64,000 bases of DNA from an uncultured Fluviicola sp. Lineage in GTDB: Bacteria > Bacteroidota > Bacteroidia > Flavobacteriales_D > Crocinitomicaceae. The stretch is from the NCBI GenBank assembly GCA_913009205.1, contig CAJVYC010000006.1, positions 62,001-126,000 of the forward strand, in the 5' to 3' direction. Of this stretch, positions 40,201 through 50,004 are shown one piece after another. The first letter of the stretch is position 1, and each line of letters begins with the position of its first letter. The notes under the pieces were generated by a model. The model did no database searches. It saw only the letters and a program-made list of their open reading frames with translations, and had not been told where the DNA came from. The position numbers and the translations under genes are program-made.

Positions 40201-41073
40201 ATGCGATTTTTCAAAAATCTTCTTTTTGGATTTAAGGCTTACATCAAAGCTATCAAGTTTATAATCAAACACAAGTGGTATTGGTACCTTGCCATTCCTG
40301 CCGCACTAATGCTGATTATTTACAAGCTTGGAGAGATGGTAATGGAGCACCATGTAATTCCAAAAGTAGACAACGTAAATGAAATCGTTTGGTCAATGAT
40401 CTACATCATGTTTGAAATTGCGGTAGCGGTTTTACTCATGAAATTTGCAAAATACCTCGTCGTTATTATTTTATCGCCACTTCTGTCGGCATTAAGCATG
40501 AAGACGGAGAAGATCTTGACTGGTAGAGTCTACCCCTGGGAGTTCAAACAACTCGTTAAAGATATTAAGCGTGCTATGAAAATTGTAGTTCGAAATATCA
40601 TGTGGGAAACTCTTTTTCTCATCATCTTACTGTCTGTTTCCTACATTGGATGGGATGACCCGGCAAAATCGCCAATTTTCTATATTACGTATGCTATCGG
40701 ATTCTTCTATTACGGATTTGGATTTTTGGATTACATTAATGAAAGAAGAAGGTTGGACATGGACCAAAGTATCACATTTGTGAGGGACCACCGTGGAATG
40801 ACAATTGCAATTGGTGCAGTCTATTCTGTTTTGCTACTCGTTCCCGTAGATTTAGGCGCCTTATTCGATTGGTCTAACTTTAACAATGATGCAATGGGAA
40901 CAATTGGCACATTCATTTTACACCTTTCCCTCTGGCTTTGTGCGTCTGCCGCACCTATATTGGCTATTGTTGCTGCAACTATAGCAATGCACGACCTGGT
41001 TGACTTAAGTACAAATGAATACTCGCAAAAAATAGATGTTTTAGAAGAGAAAGATTATAAAGATGAGGAATAA
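40201..41073 (+). CDS. EI24-domain-like multi-pass membrane protein
   Basis: MRFFKNLLFGFKAYIKAIKFIIKHKWYWYLAIPAALMLIIY and several TM helices; start trimmed to ATG. Confidence 0.65.
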   Translation: MRFFKNLLFGFKAYIKAIKFIIKHKWYWYLAIPAALMLIIYKLGEMVMEHHVIPKVDNVNEIVWSMIYIMFEIAVAVLLMKFAKYLVVIILSPLLSALSMKTEKILTGRVYPWEFKQLVKDIKRAMKIVVRNIMWETLFLIILLSVSYIGWDDPAKSPIFYITYAIGFFYYGFGFLDYINERRRLDMDQSITFVRDHRGMTIAIGAVYSVLLLVPVDLGALFDWSNFNNDAMGTIGTFILHLSLWLCASAAPILAIVAATIAMHDLVDLSTNEYSQKIDVLEEKDYKDEE

Positions 41074-41141
41074 AGAGAATTTGCTTTATTTTTGCATAAC
41101 TTTTGCCTTTGACAGATCAAAACCTAACTAATTAATTGAAT

Positions 41142-42518
41142 ATGAGTAATTTTTATAGAGCTGTACTTTCTCTTTGTTTTGTTTTTTCTATAGCACTTGC
41201 ACATGGGGAAACATTGAATGGTACTCCTCCAGATTCGACTTCTTCTATCGTTAACAAAACGGCTTCACTTTATATGGTTGAAGAGGGAAAAACGTCATTT
41301 GGAGCGGGGAAAGTAAGAGATGCGCTTATCAAATTCAGACAAGCATCAGTTAAAGATAAATACAGTTGGAGAGCCGTTTATTGGATTAGTAAATGTCATT
41401 ACAAATTGAACAATTACGGGTTGGCATTAAAATATGTCAACTTGGCAATGGATCTTGGTAAAGAAAAAGTTACCGATGAAATTTATTATACACTAGGATC
41501 TACCTACCACCGTCTAGGAAATCTTGATACAGCAATCATAAATTATCAGATTGCCATAGATAAGCTTACTAAATTAAGATCATTCGATTTACAAATTGCA
41601 CACAACATTGAACAATGTAAATTCGCTCAAGAAATTCTGAAAAATGGAAATTCATTTGAAAGAATTCGTCTTTCTGGAGATGTGAACTCTGGATTCGATG
41701 ATTACAATGTCTTATTGACAAATGGCGGTAAGACAATGTACTTCACGTCAAGACGATCGAATACAACAGGAGGAGGCTTGAACCCCGATGATCAATTGTT
41801 CTTCGAAGATATTTATAAAATGGAATGGAATGCCGCTACTGGAGAATGGGAGGGTATTACGAATCAACTGGATAAAATGAATTCAGACGGGTTTGAATCA
41901 TTGCATTATATCTCAAGCGATACTTTATCAGGGATAATAACCTGGAACACAACGATGATGGATGTTAAGAAAACAACTCGTGTTTCTGATATTTGTGAAA
42001 TTAAAAAGAACAACAAGGGAACTTGGAACAGTCCAAAGACGATAAAAAACAAATCAATTAACACCTCTTTCTACGACGGGAACGCGACTTTGACTGCTGA
42101 CGGTAACACGATGTACTTCATGACAGATCGTAAAGGAGAAAGAAGCGGTTGCGATATTTATTATGTTGAGAAAATTGGAAAGAAATGGGGAACGGCAGAA
42201 CCACTTCCAGAGCACATTAACACAAAGAAACACGAAACAACTCCTTTTGTAACTCCTGATGGACAATATTTGTTCTTTAGCTCTGAAGGCCATCCAGGGT
42301 TGGGAAGATTCGATGTTTTTGTTTGTAAAAACTTAGGCGGTTCGTGGAGCGAGCCTGTAAATATGGGAGCCGGTATAAACTCTGTGAATGACGATATGTT
42401 CTTTACGTATTCTGCGGAAACGAAGAAAGCTTATGTTTCAGGATATGAAATTACTGGAGGCAAGGCGAGTATCGATATTTATGAAGTTGATATGTCGACC
42501 TACGTTTTTCCAAAATAA
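41142..42518 (+). CDS. TPR and WD40-like (PD40) repeat protein
   Basis: Signal peptide; TPR helices; NVLLTNGGKTMYFTSRRS, NATLTADGNTMYFMTDRKGE, PFVTPDGQYLFFSSEGHPGLGRFDVFV. Confidence 0.85.
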   Translation: MSNFYRAVLSLCFVFSIALAHGETLNGTPPDSTSSIVNKTASLYMVEEGKTSFGAGKVRDALIKFRQASVKDKYSWRAVYWISKCHYKLNNYGLALKYVNLAMDLGKEKVTDEIYYTLGSTYHRLGNLDTAIINYQIAIDKLTKLRSFDLQIAHNIEQCKFAQEILKNGNSFERIRLSGDVNSGFDDYNVLLTNGGKTMYFTSRRSNTTGGGLNPDDQLFFEDIYKMEWNAATGEWEGITNQLDKMNSDGFESLHYISSDTLSGIITWNTTMMDVKKTTRVSDICEIKKNNKGTWNSPKTIKNKSINTSFYDGNATLTADGNTMYFMTDRKGERSGCDIYYVEKIGKKWGTAEPLPEHINTKKHETTPFVTPDGQYLFFSSEGHPGLGRFDVFVCKNLGGSWSEPVNMGAGINSVNDDMFFTYSAETKKAYVSGYEITGGKASIDIYEVDMSTYVFPK

Positions 42519-42540
42519 AAGAAATTAATACGATTTTAAA

Positions 42541-42588
42541 ACATCATCTGAATTTCGATAACAATCGGGACTGATGGTGTTTTTTTTG
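42541..42588 (+). terminator. Putative intrinsic terminator
   Basis: acatcatc...gatggtgt followed by T-run. Confidence 0.5.
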
Positions 42589-42605
42589 AATATAACAAAT
42601 GATGA

Positions 42606-43337
42606 ATGCAACGTTACTTTTTTGAACTCTCCTATAATGGAACAGACTATTTTGGATGGCAACGTCAACCGAAGGAGATTTCTGTACAACAAGTTATTGA
42701 GGATTCCCTGAGTAAAATACAGTCCAATCAAGAAATCAAAGTAGTCGGATGCGGAAGAACCGACAGCGGAGTTCATGCCAAGCATTTTGCCCTCCACGTT
42801 GAACTTCCAACAATTTCCGATACGGATAAAATGACGTTCAAACTGAACCGAATGCTACCCGATTCAATTTTGATTTCAAAGATCTATTCGGTAAACTCTG
42901 AATTGCACGCTCGCTTCAGTGCTAAAGCAAGAACATACAGGTATTACATCCATAAGGCTAAGAATCCATTCAAGAAGAATTTGAGCTGGTACGTTCCGCA
43001 AGAATTGAATATTGATGAAATGAACAAAGCCGCCCAAAAGCTCTTAGGTAAAAAGGACTTCACTTCTTTTTCAAAATTACACACGGATGTAAAAACGAAT
43101 ATCTGCAACGTTACAAAAGCCGGATGGGTGAAAGAAGCAGATGGAATTTATTTTGAGATTTCTTCCGATCGTTTTTTAAGGAATATGGTGAGGGCAACCG
43201 TCGGAACATTAATGGATGTTGGATTCGGAAAAATAAAAGCAGAGAGCATGTCAGAAATTTTAAGCGCAATGAACAGAGAGGCAGCATCGGTCTCTGTTCC
43301 TGCCCATGGATTGTTTTTATGGAAAGTCGATTACTAA
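42606..43337 (+). CDS. truA: tRNA pseudouridine(38-40) synthase TruA
   Basis: ELSYNGTDYFGWQRQP, GCGRTDSGVHAKHFALHVE. Confidence 0.95.
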   Translation: MQRYFFELSYNGTDYFGWQRQPKEISVQQVIEDSLSKIQSNQEIKVVGCGRTDSGVHAKHFALHVELPTISDTDKMTFKLNRMLPDSILISKIYSVNSELHARFSAKARTYRYYIHKAKNPFKKNLSWYVPQELNIDEMNKAAQKLLGKKDFTSFSKLHTDVKTNICNVTKAGWVKEADGIYFEISSDRFLRNMVRATVGTLMDVGFGKIKAESMSEILSAMNREAASVSVPAHGLFLWKVDY

Positions 43338-43500
43338 TATGGATTGAAAAGAAGTAAATCTCGAAAAGACTACCGTTAAAATTTTAGCAAATTATCCGTT
43401 GGTTTCTTTCGGATTGTCCATTCATAAATTGATTCATCAAGCTCAACCTTGCGCAATTCTTTATTTGGTGAACTCGTAATTATTATTCTTAATCTAAATT

Positions 43501-43538
43501 AAAAAAGATCAATGCCGTAATGGGCATTGATCTTTTTT
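43501..43538. terminator. Bidirectional intrinsic terminator between convergent truA and T9SS type B gene
   Basis: Perfect 16-bp inverted repeat aaaaaagatcaatgcc-gtaatg-ggcattgatctttttt. Confidence 0.92.
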
Positions 43539-43560
43539 CTTCAATCTAATTAAAGATTTC

Positions 43561-46500
43561 TTATCTCATAACATTAATATGGCCTGTTTTCTCTCGAACA
43601 TCAGTCATTTCAATATCAAAAGCGTTTTTATATCTCATTCGCCAAACATACGTTCCGTCTTGAACCTGTTTTCCTATTCCATTGGTTCCATCCCAAACAA
43701 AATTATCATCGTAGGATTCAAATATCGTCTCTCCCCATCTGTTGTAGATGATAAATTCAAATTCTTCGAAGGTACAATTGTGAGCAATTCTGAATGCATG
43801 GTTGTATTCATCACCATTTGGCGTAAATGTATTCGGAACAAAAATCGGACAATCACAATCGATCACATAAATCAAAACGGTATCTCCTGTATCCCCACAT
43901 CCGTATGCCATAGCAGAAATCATTAGTGTATCTTCGAGATCGTATTGATCTGCATACATAAAGATGTTTCCTTGTGTTCCATCGTACCAATGAAGTGAAT
44001 CTAGGTTGTTAATCTCTGGCGCAATAAAAATCGTTTGACCGTCACAAATTCGTTTGTCATTTCCAAGTGTGAAATCAACATTTCCGACAATTACTTCAAT
44101 TGAATCATAAGCCGAACAAGCTGCAAATGCTTCTAGGGACCAAATTCCTTCACTAACAATAATCGACGCTGTTGTTTCTCCAGTTTCCCAGAGATACGTT
44201 GCGCCTGGCATAAATGCCGTCACCTCAACAAGTGCTGTATCACAAAGTAATATTTGTTCCGGTAAATCTATAAATGGATTTGGAACCATTTGAATACTAA
44301 TTGTATCATAACCGATACAGTTATTCGCTCCAACAACCTCAACAAATACTTGGTCTTGTCCTCCCCAGGCAGCAGTGCTTGTTGAATCACTTCCACCAAT
44401 CCACAAATAACTATTGTAGGCTTGGCTAAGATTATAAACTACAGTGTCTGTAGTACAATATTCTGCGGGCCCTAGAATCTGAGGAACTGGTGCGAGTATT
44501 TCGTTAATAATAACTGTATCTGTGCTTAAACAACCAAAGATGCTAGTCACTTCAACGAAATAGGTTCCGTCATCCATAATTTCAGTTTCCGCAGTTATAT
44601 CTCCATTACTCCATAAATACATGTCTCCAAAAGGAACAGTGGCATCAATAGAAATCGTGTCGTATTCACAAATATCTTGATCTGGACCTAAATCAATTAC
44701 CGTTACCGTGTGATAACCTACCGTAATTGTATCCAATGCAACACATCCATTTGAATCTGTTACTTCAGCCCACACTGTTGATGATGTTGAAATAGTATAT
44801 GTTGGAGCGGTGGACCCATCCGACCAGAGCACAGCACCTCCGACGGGTAATAATGGAACTAAATCCAATGTAAACCCATCACACAACATTGTATCATTAC
44901 CCAAACTGTTTGCGAAGTTTAAGAAATCACTGATCACCAATGTATCTGTAGAAACTCCACATGCAGTGGTAATGCTCAACCAATATGTTCCTTGAGCTGT
45001 TACTGTAATATCCGGTATTGTATCACCTGTGCTCCACATATATTGGGGATCAACTACGTTTGACGTTGATACCATTGTCACCGGTGAACCAAGACAAACA
45101 GATATATCGTTTCCTAAACTAACAACTGGAATTTGCGTCACGTAAACTTGCATAGAATCACTTAACCAGCATCCCTCGGGAGTCATGTAATCAACATGAT
45201 AATCCGTATCGAAAGACGGGCTAAATACTGGCAATGTAGTAGTAGGGTTTAAAATATCCGTAATTGGGTTCCAAGTAATATTCGAAGAGGATCCAAGATC
45301 GAGTGCAATTGATTGCCCTGCACAAATCGTACTGTCCGCTGGTATATTAATAGCAGCCGAAGAAACATACGTTATCAAAACTGTATCGCTAACTGCGCAC
45401 ACACCGTTATCTACGGTCAATATAAATTCCAGAGTAGAATCAACCAAAATTGTTGGTGCTGCAATTGTATTGTCGTCCAAATACAACCCATTTGACCAAG
45501 TATAAACAGGAGCTGTAGCCAATGTAATTCCGTTAAGCGTAAACCCAGCTGTTGTGCATAAATTTGAATCTTGTCCTGCATCTACAAAGAAGTCATTTGC
45601 GTTAACCAAAACGGAATCGGAATAAAGACAAGAACCTTGTGCAACATCAACGACATACCATGTACTTGCTGTCGGCGTTGCCATCGGTGAAGCAATCAAT
45701 GGATCATCCAAAGACGTAATTGGAGACCAATCAAATGTAAAACCAGTATTGTCAAGTACTTGAATTGAAGTATTCTCTAACAACCAAACATCTTCACCTG
45801 CAGCAGTGAATACAGGTTGGATCCATCTAAACCTTGTTGAAGCCGTCATGGCTCCAGCTGGAATCGGAACTGAAACTGCAGTAATTACTGGGTATGTATA
45901 TTCGAATAACGTAGAGATCGTTATCCAAGGAGCACCTCCAGTTGTAGAGTACTGCAATAGAACATTTTCTCCGGCATTTGCATTATCACAAGGGGCAACG
46001 CCATCAGCAATCTTAATATTAAACTCGATGCTTCCCCCAAGCAGAACATTCATATCGACGGTTTGAGCAATCCTGTTTGGCGCTCCATCGAAGAATAAGG
46101 CATCTCCTGAAAGCGATCCACAAATATTTGAATTTTGATATCCAACAACTGAGTTCCACATGTTTGGATCAATACCTCCGTTAAAATCATCATAATATGC
46201 AATTTGGGTCACATCAAAATTAAGTAAAGACGAATCTCCTAGACAAATTGAAGGGTTAACCGCAGAAAAAACAACTGAAGCGATATTACCACCATCTACA
46301 TGGACGTAGACACTATCTGTAGAGAAACTACACGTAGATCCGATAGAAGAAACAGTTACATAATACCAGCCACTAACCATAGCGGTTAAGATGGGAGACT
46401 GAATATCTGGATTGTCGAAATAGTAAGCAGGTGCCCAAGAATACTCCCAAGAGCCGGGCGTGGTAATATTCACCCCCATTTGGATATTATTAAACATACA

Positions 46501-48108
46501 GACCGTATCATCACTGGCGACCGCATCAATAACTGGTGGGTTTGGCACTGCTACACTGAACGCATACTCTTGTTCACATCCTGATATCAATGAGTTCCCA
46601 GTAATGATGTAAACATCATTTATAATTGGTGGGTAAAGTGTCAATGTATTTGTTGTTCCAATTATTGTAATTGAATCTGACATTGTCGTCCATTCTGGAT
46701 TAAACATTGCGCTTGGTGGCGATAAATTAACCGTGTCACTTGTACACAACGCTGAATCCACTAATAGTGGTGGTTCAATAGAATAAGAACCTACTGAGTA
46801 AGCATAACTCTCAGCATTCCCTGAACCGTACGAATATGCGCTAAATCCATTCGGAGCTTGTAAATTATGACTTCCTTGGGCAATAACAATTGACGCAAAT
46901 GAGTTGACTGGATTCGATGGGTAGGTATTAAAATCTCCAACTGGAATGGCAATCCCATCCAATAGTACAGTTCCAACATCGATTGTTTCCACAACGAGAT
47001 TCAGGTTATGAGAATTAATAAGTCCTGAAGTAACAGTGCCAAACGTAACGTTTGAAATTCTTTGATCGTCAGCATTCAGAACGAGCATGGCTGGATCACC
47101 TGTTCCACTGCAAGATGTTCCTTGCATAAATTGTATTACCGATATTGGTCCACTACCAACTATTTGGTCCGCAGTGTTTATGTTATTAAAAATTTGAGAT
47201 TGCCCTGTATTAAGAATGAAAGGAGCTCCTCCATTAACGGAAACGCTTGTCCCGTTATTTCTAGCTACGACTGAGTAGGTATAACTTGTTGGGCCATTAA
47301 ATGGAATAGTATAATATTCATTCCCCCAACTCGCTGAAGGTAGCATTTGATCACATATATGATCACAATATGTACAACCTGTTGGAATATTCGCGCATTC
47401 AACACCACCGAAAACTGCAAATGGTCTACATTCTCCACTCGCTGCCGTTCCAACAATAAACGTTCCTGTTAAATCGGTGAAATTATCCGCTGCTGTTATT
47501 TGGTAGGATTCTCCTTGATCCAATTGAACAATGTATGGCACACCGGCCGCGTTGCCTCCATCTGTTGGAACACTTGGTGTAATTTGAATTTCTGTTCCAT
47601 CTTCGGTTGCTACAACTAAACATTCAGAACTAAAATTATTTCCATTAAATCCAATTCCTTGATATGTTGTAACGATGTAATCTATTCCCAATGATTTAAC
47701 AGGTAGAACTTTCGTTGCATCGGCTGTTGCATTTGCAAAATTAATACCGAAGACACTTACATCATCAAGGGTTGTAATGTGAATCCCTCTCAAGTCAACA
47801 ACGTCGTTCAAAACGTGAAGCCCCATTGCAAGAGGAACAACAACAGTTGTTACAACATTCGGAACAACCACAAACGGCTGACTCCAGGCCTGTAAAGGCA
47901 TGTCAACAGTTCCTGATGTTGCCACAGAAGACGATATGAATAGGCGAAGTTCAGCATTTAAACCTGAGTAATTATTCATAAATCCCATCCAGAAATCGGT
48001 TCCAACAGTTGGGATAATTCCTTGTCCAAATGAGTTAGCGCTCAAAAGAAGTGTAAAAGCCAAAATTGACTTTCGGAAAAACGAGATGAGTTTAGTTTTC
48101 ATCAGCAA
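43561..48108 (-). CDS. Giant secreted protein with IgGFc-binding-like N-terminal domain and gliding-motility/T9SS type B C-terminal domain
   Basis: 1515 aa; N-term GTDFWMGFMNNYSGLNAELRLFISS; C-term CPIFVPNTFTPNGDEYNHAFRIAHNCTFEEFEFIIYNRWGETIFES...WDGTNGIGKQVQDGTYVWRMRYK. Confidence 0.88.
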   Translation of the reverse strand: MLMKTKLISFFRKSILAFTLLLSANSFGQGIIPTVGTDFWMGFMNNYSGLNAELRLFISSSVATSGTVDMPLQAWSQPFVVVPNVVTTVVVPLAMGLHVLNDVVDLRGIHITTLDDVSVFGINFANATADATKVLPVKSLGIDYIVTTYQGIGFNGNNFSSECLVVATEDGTEIQITPSVPTDGGNAAGVPYIVQLDQGESYQITAADNFTDLTGTFIVGTAASGECRPFAVFGGVECANIPTGCTYCDHICDQMLPSASWGNEYYTIPFNGPTSYTYSVVARNNGTSVSVNGGAPFILNTGQSQIFNNINTADQIVGSGPISVIQFMQGTSCSGTGDPAMLVLNADDQRISNVTFGTVTSGLINSHNLNLVVETIDVGTVLLDGIAIPVGDFNTYPSNPVNSFASIVIAQGSHNLQAPNGFSAYSYGSGNAESYAYSVGSYSIEPPLLVDSALCTSDTVNLSPPSAMFNPEWTTMSDSITIIGTTNTLTLYPPIINDVYIITGNSLISGCEQEYAFSVAVPNPPVIDAVASDDTVCMFNNIQMGVNITTPGSWEYSWAPAYYFDNPDIQSPILTAMVSGWYYVTVSSIGSTCSFSTDSVYVHVDGGNIASVVFSAVNPSICLGDSSLLNFDVTQIAYYDDFNGGIDPNMWNSVVGYQNSNICGSLSGDALFFDGAPNRIAQTVDMNVLLGGSIEFNIKIADGVAPCDNANAGENVLLQYSTTGGAPWITISTLFEYTYPVITAVSVPIPAGAMTASTRFRWIQPVFTAAGEDVWLLENTSIQVLDNTGFTFDWSPITSLDDPLIASPMATPTASTWYVVDVAQGSCLYSDSVLVNANDFFVDAGQDSNLCTTAGFTLNGITLATAPVYTWSNGLYLDDNTIAAPTILVDSTLEFILTVDNGVCAVSDTVLITYVSSAAINIPADSTICAGQSIALDLGSSSNITWNPITDILNPTTTLPVFSPSFDTDYHVDYMTPEGCWLSDSMQVYVTQIPVVSLGNDISVCLGSPVTMVSTSNVVDPQYMWSTGDTIPDITVTAQGTYWLSITTACGVSTDTLVISDFLNFANSLGNDTMLCDGFTLDLVPLLPVGGAVLWSDGSTAPTYTISTSSTVWAEVTDSNGCVALDTITVGYHTVTVIDLGPDQDICEYDTISIDATVPFGDMYLWSNGDITAETEIMDDGTYFVEVTSIFGCLSTDTVIINEILAPVPQILGPAEYCTTDTVVYNLSQAYNSYLWIGGSDSTSTAAWGGQDQVFVEVVGANNCIGYDTISIQMVPNPFIDLPEQILLCDTALVEVTAFMPGATYLWETGETTASIIVSEGIWSLEAFAACSAYDSIEVIVGNVDFTLGNDKRICDGQTIFIAPEINNLDSLHWYDGTQGNIFMYADQYDLEDTLMISAMAYGCGDTGDTVLIYVIDCDCPIFVPNTFTPNGDEYNHAFRIAHNCTFEEFEFIIYNRWGETIFESYDDNFVWDGTNGIGKQVQDGTYVWRMRYKNAFDIEMTDVREKTGHINVMR

Positions 48109-48162
48109 TGTATATTTGTCTTCTTGTGAAAATACGGATTTTAGCGATAATATTATAGTTAA

Positions 48163-48297
48163 ATGTTTCCTTTATTTGACTTGAACCCGCAGAAGCAGGT
48201 TGAAAATATCTACGAGGCCACGGATTCCGATTTTGAATCTGCCGTGCATGAATTGTTTGGAGATAGCAAGCTAGTTTTGCCTGTTGTGAAGGATTAG
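48163..48297 (+). CDS. Small ORF, 44 aa, unknown
   Basis: MFPLFDLNPQKQVENIYEATDSDFESAVHELFGDSKLVLPVVKD*; codon usage looks coding but no recognised homology. Confidence 0.3.
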   Translation: MFPLFDLNPQKQVENIYEATDSDFESAVHELFGDSKLVLPVVKD

Positions 48298-48418
48298 GTT
48301 ATAAAGACAGGACGTTTTCAAACCAAAATTAATTAAACGAAGTATGACCCCGCATTACAAATTGGCCTTACTACCAGCAAATTTATCACGGATCTATAAT
48401 AACTAGAATTCTTTCTCT

Positions 48419-48785
48419 TTATCCTAATAGGCCTTTACCATCGCAAGCGAGCTTCCAATTCGGCATAGATTTAGATGGAATTGCACCTTTATTACAAATG
48501 CTTTCTGGATTTCTATTCAATAATTCTATATCGGTTATACGGCCATTTACTTCAACAAAGAATATAATGTAGATGGTAATGAAATCAAATTTATTTGAAT
48601 CAATGTCTGAATAATTAAAGTTATTCCTAAAGTAAATCAATAATTCTTGATGCCCAGCAGGGAAACCAATTGATCAACTAATAAATTGTACAATAAAATT
48701 CTTTTTTCTTCCGAAGATTTCGAGTAAGAAGTTCCTGAAACAATAAGAATGAAGCAAAATAAAATGGTTCTTATATTTTTTTATG
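48419..48785 (-). pseudogene. Frameshifted TonB C-terminal-domain-like secreted protein
   Basis: Frame A encodes signal-peptide-like IRTILFCFILIVSGTSYSKSSEEKRILLYNLLVDQL; frame B continues FPAGHQELLIYFRNNFNYSDIDSNKFDFITIYIIFFVEVNGRITDIELLNRNPE...SMPNWKLACDGKGLLG*; no intact start codon. Confidence 0.6.
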
Positions 48786-48813
48786 AGCAATTATTGCTCC
48801 ACTTCATTATTCG

Positions 48814-48874
48814 TAACGGCTGGTATATGTAGCGTTCCATCCCGAAGAGCGCTATGATTTTATATAAAGCGTTA
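48814..48874. repeat. Imperfect interrupted inverted repeat (attC-like hairpin)
   Basis: TAACG/TATAT/TAGCG ... CGCTA/ATATA/CGTTA nested arms separated by asymmetrical bulges. Confidence 0.45.
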
Positions 48875-48898
48875 GCTTCTGTTTTTTTTTTACTGTCA

Positions 48899-49249
48899 TC
48901 ACATAAATTTGAAATTTATTGAAACACAAAAAATATATGCATTTAAGACCAAATAAAAAAAAGCCGGTAAAGTAATCCAAATGCCATCTTTTACCTTTAT
49001 TCTTATAATTACGCCAGCTAACATTAGCAACGCAAGTCCAAAAGATGAAATAATTAGAATAAAATAAATTTTAAGTCCTACTAACAAACCGAGAGCACCT
49101 ATAATCTCTAATAATGTGATTGTTAATCCTATTTTTTTAAGCCCGAATCTCTCAAATTCATCTTTCATATGTGGTGCTTTAAAATAGGAAAAGGCATAGG
49201 CGAAAAAAGACAAACTTGATATTAAAATGCATATTGTAAGCAAGTTCAT
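48899..49249 (-). CDS. DoxX-like family membrane protein
   Basis: Four TM helices; FSYFKAPHMKDEFERFGLKKIGLTITLLEIIGALGLLVGL. Confidence 0.7.
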   Translation of the reverse strand: MNLLTICILISSLSFFAYAFSYFKAPHMKDEFERFGLKKIGLTITLLEIIGALGLLVGLKIYFILIISSFGLALLMLAGVIIRIKVKDGIWITLPAFFYLVLNAYIFCVSINFKFM

Positions 49250-49251
49250 AT

Positions 49252-49590
49252 TTATTTAATTGATAAATATGCTATGAAAATACTAAGGGCCAAAAGAATG
49301 AGAGATGGTAAATGTTTAATAAATGGATTACTTATTTTGAAATGAAAATATTGAGCTCCTATCATTAATAGCCCCATAAGAATAGATGGAATAAGAACTA
49401 ATGAGGGGTACCAAACACCCACAATAAGCAATGTTGATAAAGATATTTTTGTTGTTCCTACAATATTTCGGGTGAAATCGCTCAATCCAAATTGGTTGAA
49501 TTCTTTTAAGACATTATGAAATCTAAAAGTCCAAACATATACAACAGATATTGAAACAATAATTTGTGATAAATTCATTAAATTTTCCAT
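49252..49590 (-). CDS. DoxX-like family membrane protein (paralogue of neighbour)
   Basis: Four TM helices; WTFRFHNVLKEFNQFGLSDFTRNIVGTTKISLSTLLIVGVW; 2-bp gap to neighbour. Confidence 0.65.
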   Translation of the reverse strand: MENLMNLSQIIVSISVVYVWTFRFHNVLKEFNQFGLSDFTRNIVGTTKISLSTLLIVGVWYPSLVLIPSILMGLLMIGAQYFHFKISNPFIKHLPSLILLALSIFIAYLSIK

Positions 49591-49702
49591 TCTTTTTCTT
49601 TTTTTTTAATCCTGATTATATGGCTTTTCCGTATTCGCCTAATTTTAACTGTTATTACAGTTTGCTTTTTTTAAGTACTCTTGTATTCAATTAATTAAAG
49701 GT

Positions 49703-49738
49703 TTTCAGCTAAGAAGACTTAGGACTTTTTAGCTGAAA
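49703..49738. promoter_or_regulatory. 10-bp perfect inverted repeat upstream of DoxX-like pair
   Basis: TTTCAGCTAA-16 nt-TTAGCTGAAA. Confidence 0.4.
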
Positions 49739-50004
49739 TGAGCTGTAAAGATAAGAATAGATTTCTACTAATATTTTTGTTTTGAAACTTAAACAACTTA
49801 TGCTTTTTAAGTGATCTTATGCTCTTTGGTATTAAAAGATTTAAAATATTGCTGAAATGATTTTTCTTTTTTAATTACGACTCCAAAATTAACTGATGAA
49901 TCAAACCTATCAAGAAAAGGTCTTTTAATTTATGAAAATGAACAATAGAAGATCGGATGAATATTTATACATGGTTTGTTCTGGTATATACATACCACTC
50001 CCAG

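Noticed and set aside
49800-49930. Minus-strand remnant-like peptide IKRPFLDRFDSSVNFGVVIKKEKSFQQYFKSFNTKEHKIT*
   Set aside because: Too short and no family recognised; could be chance.
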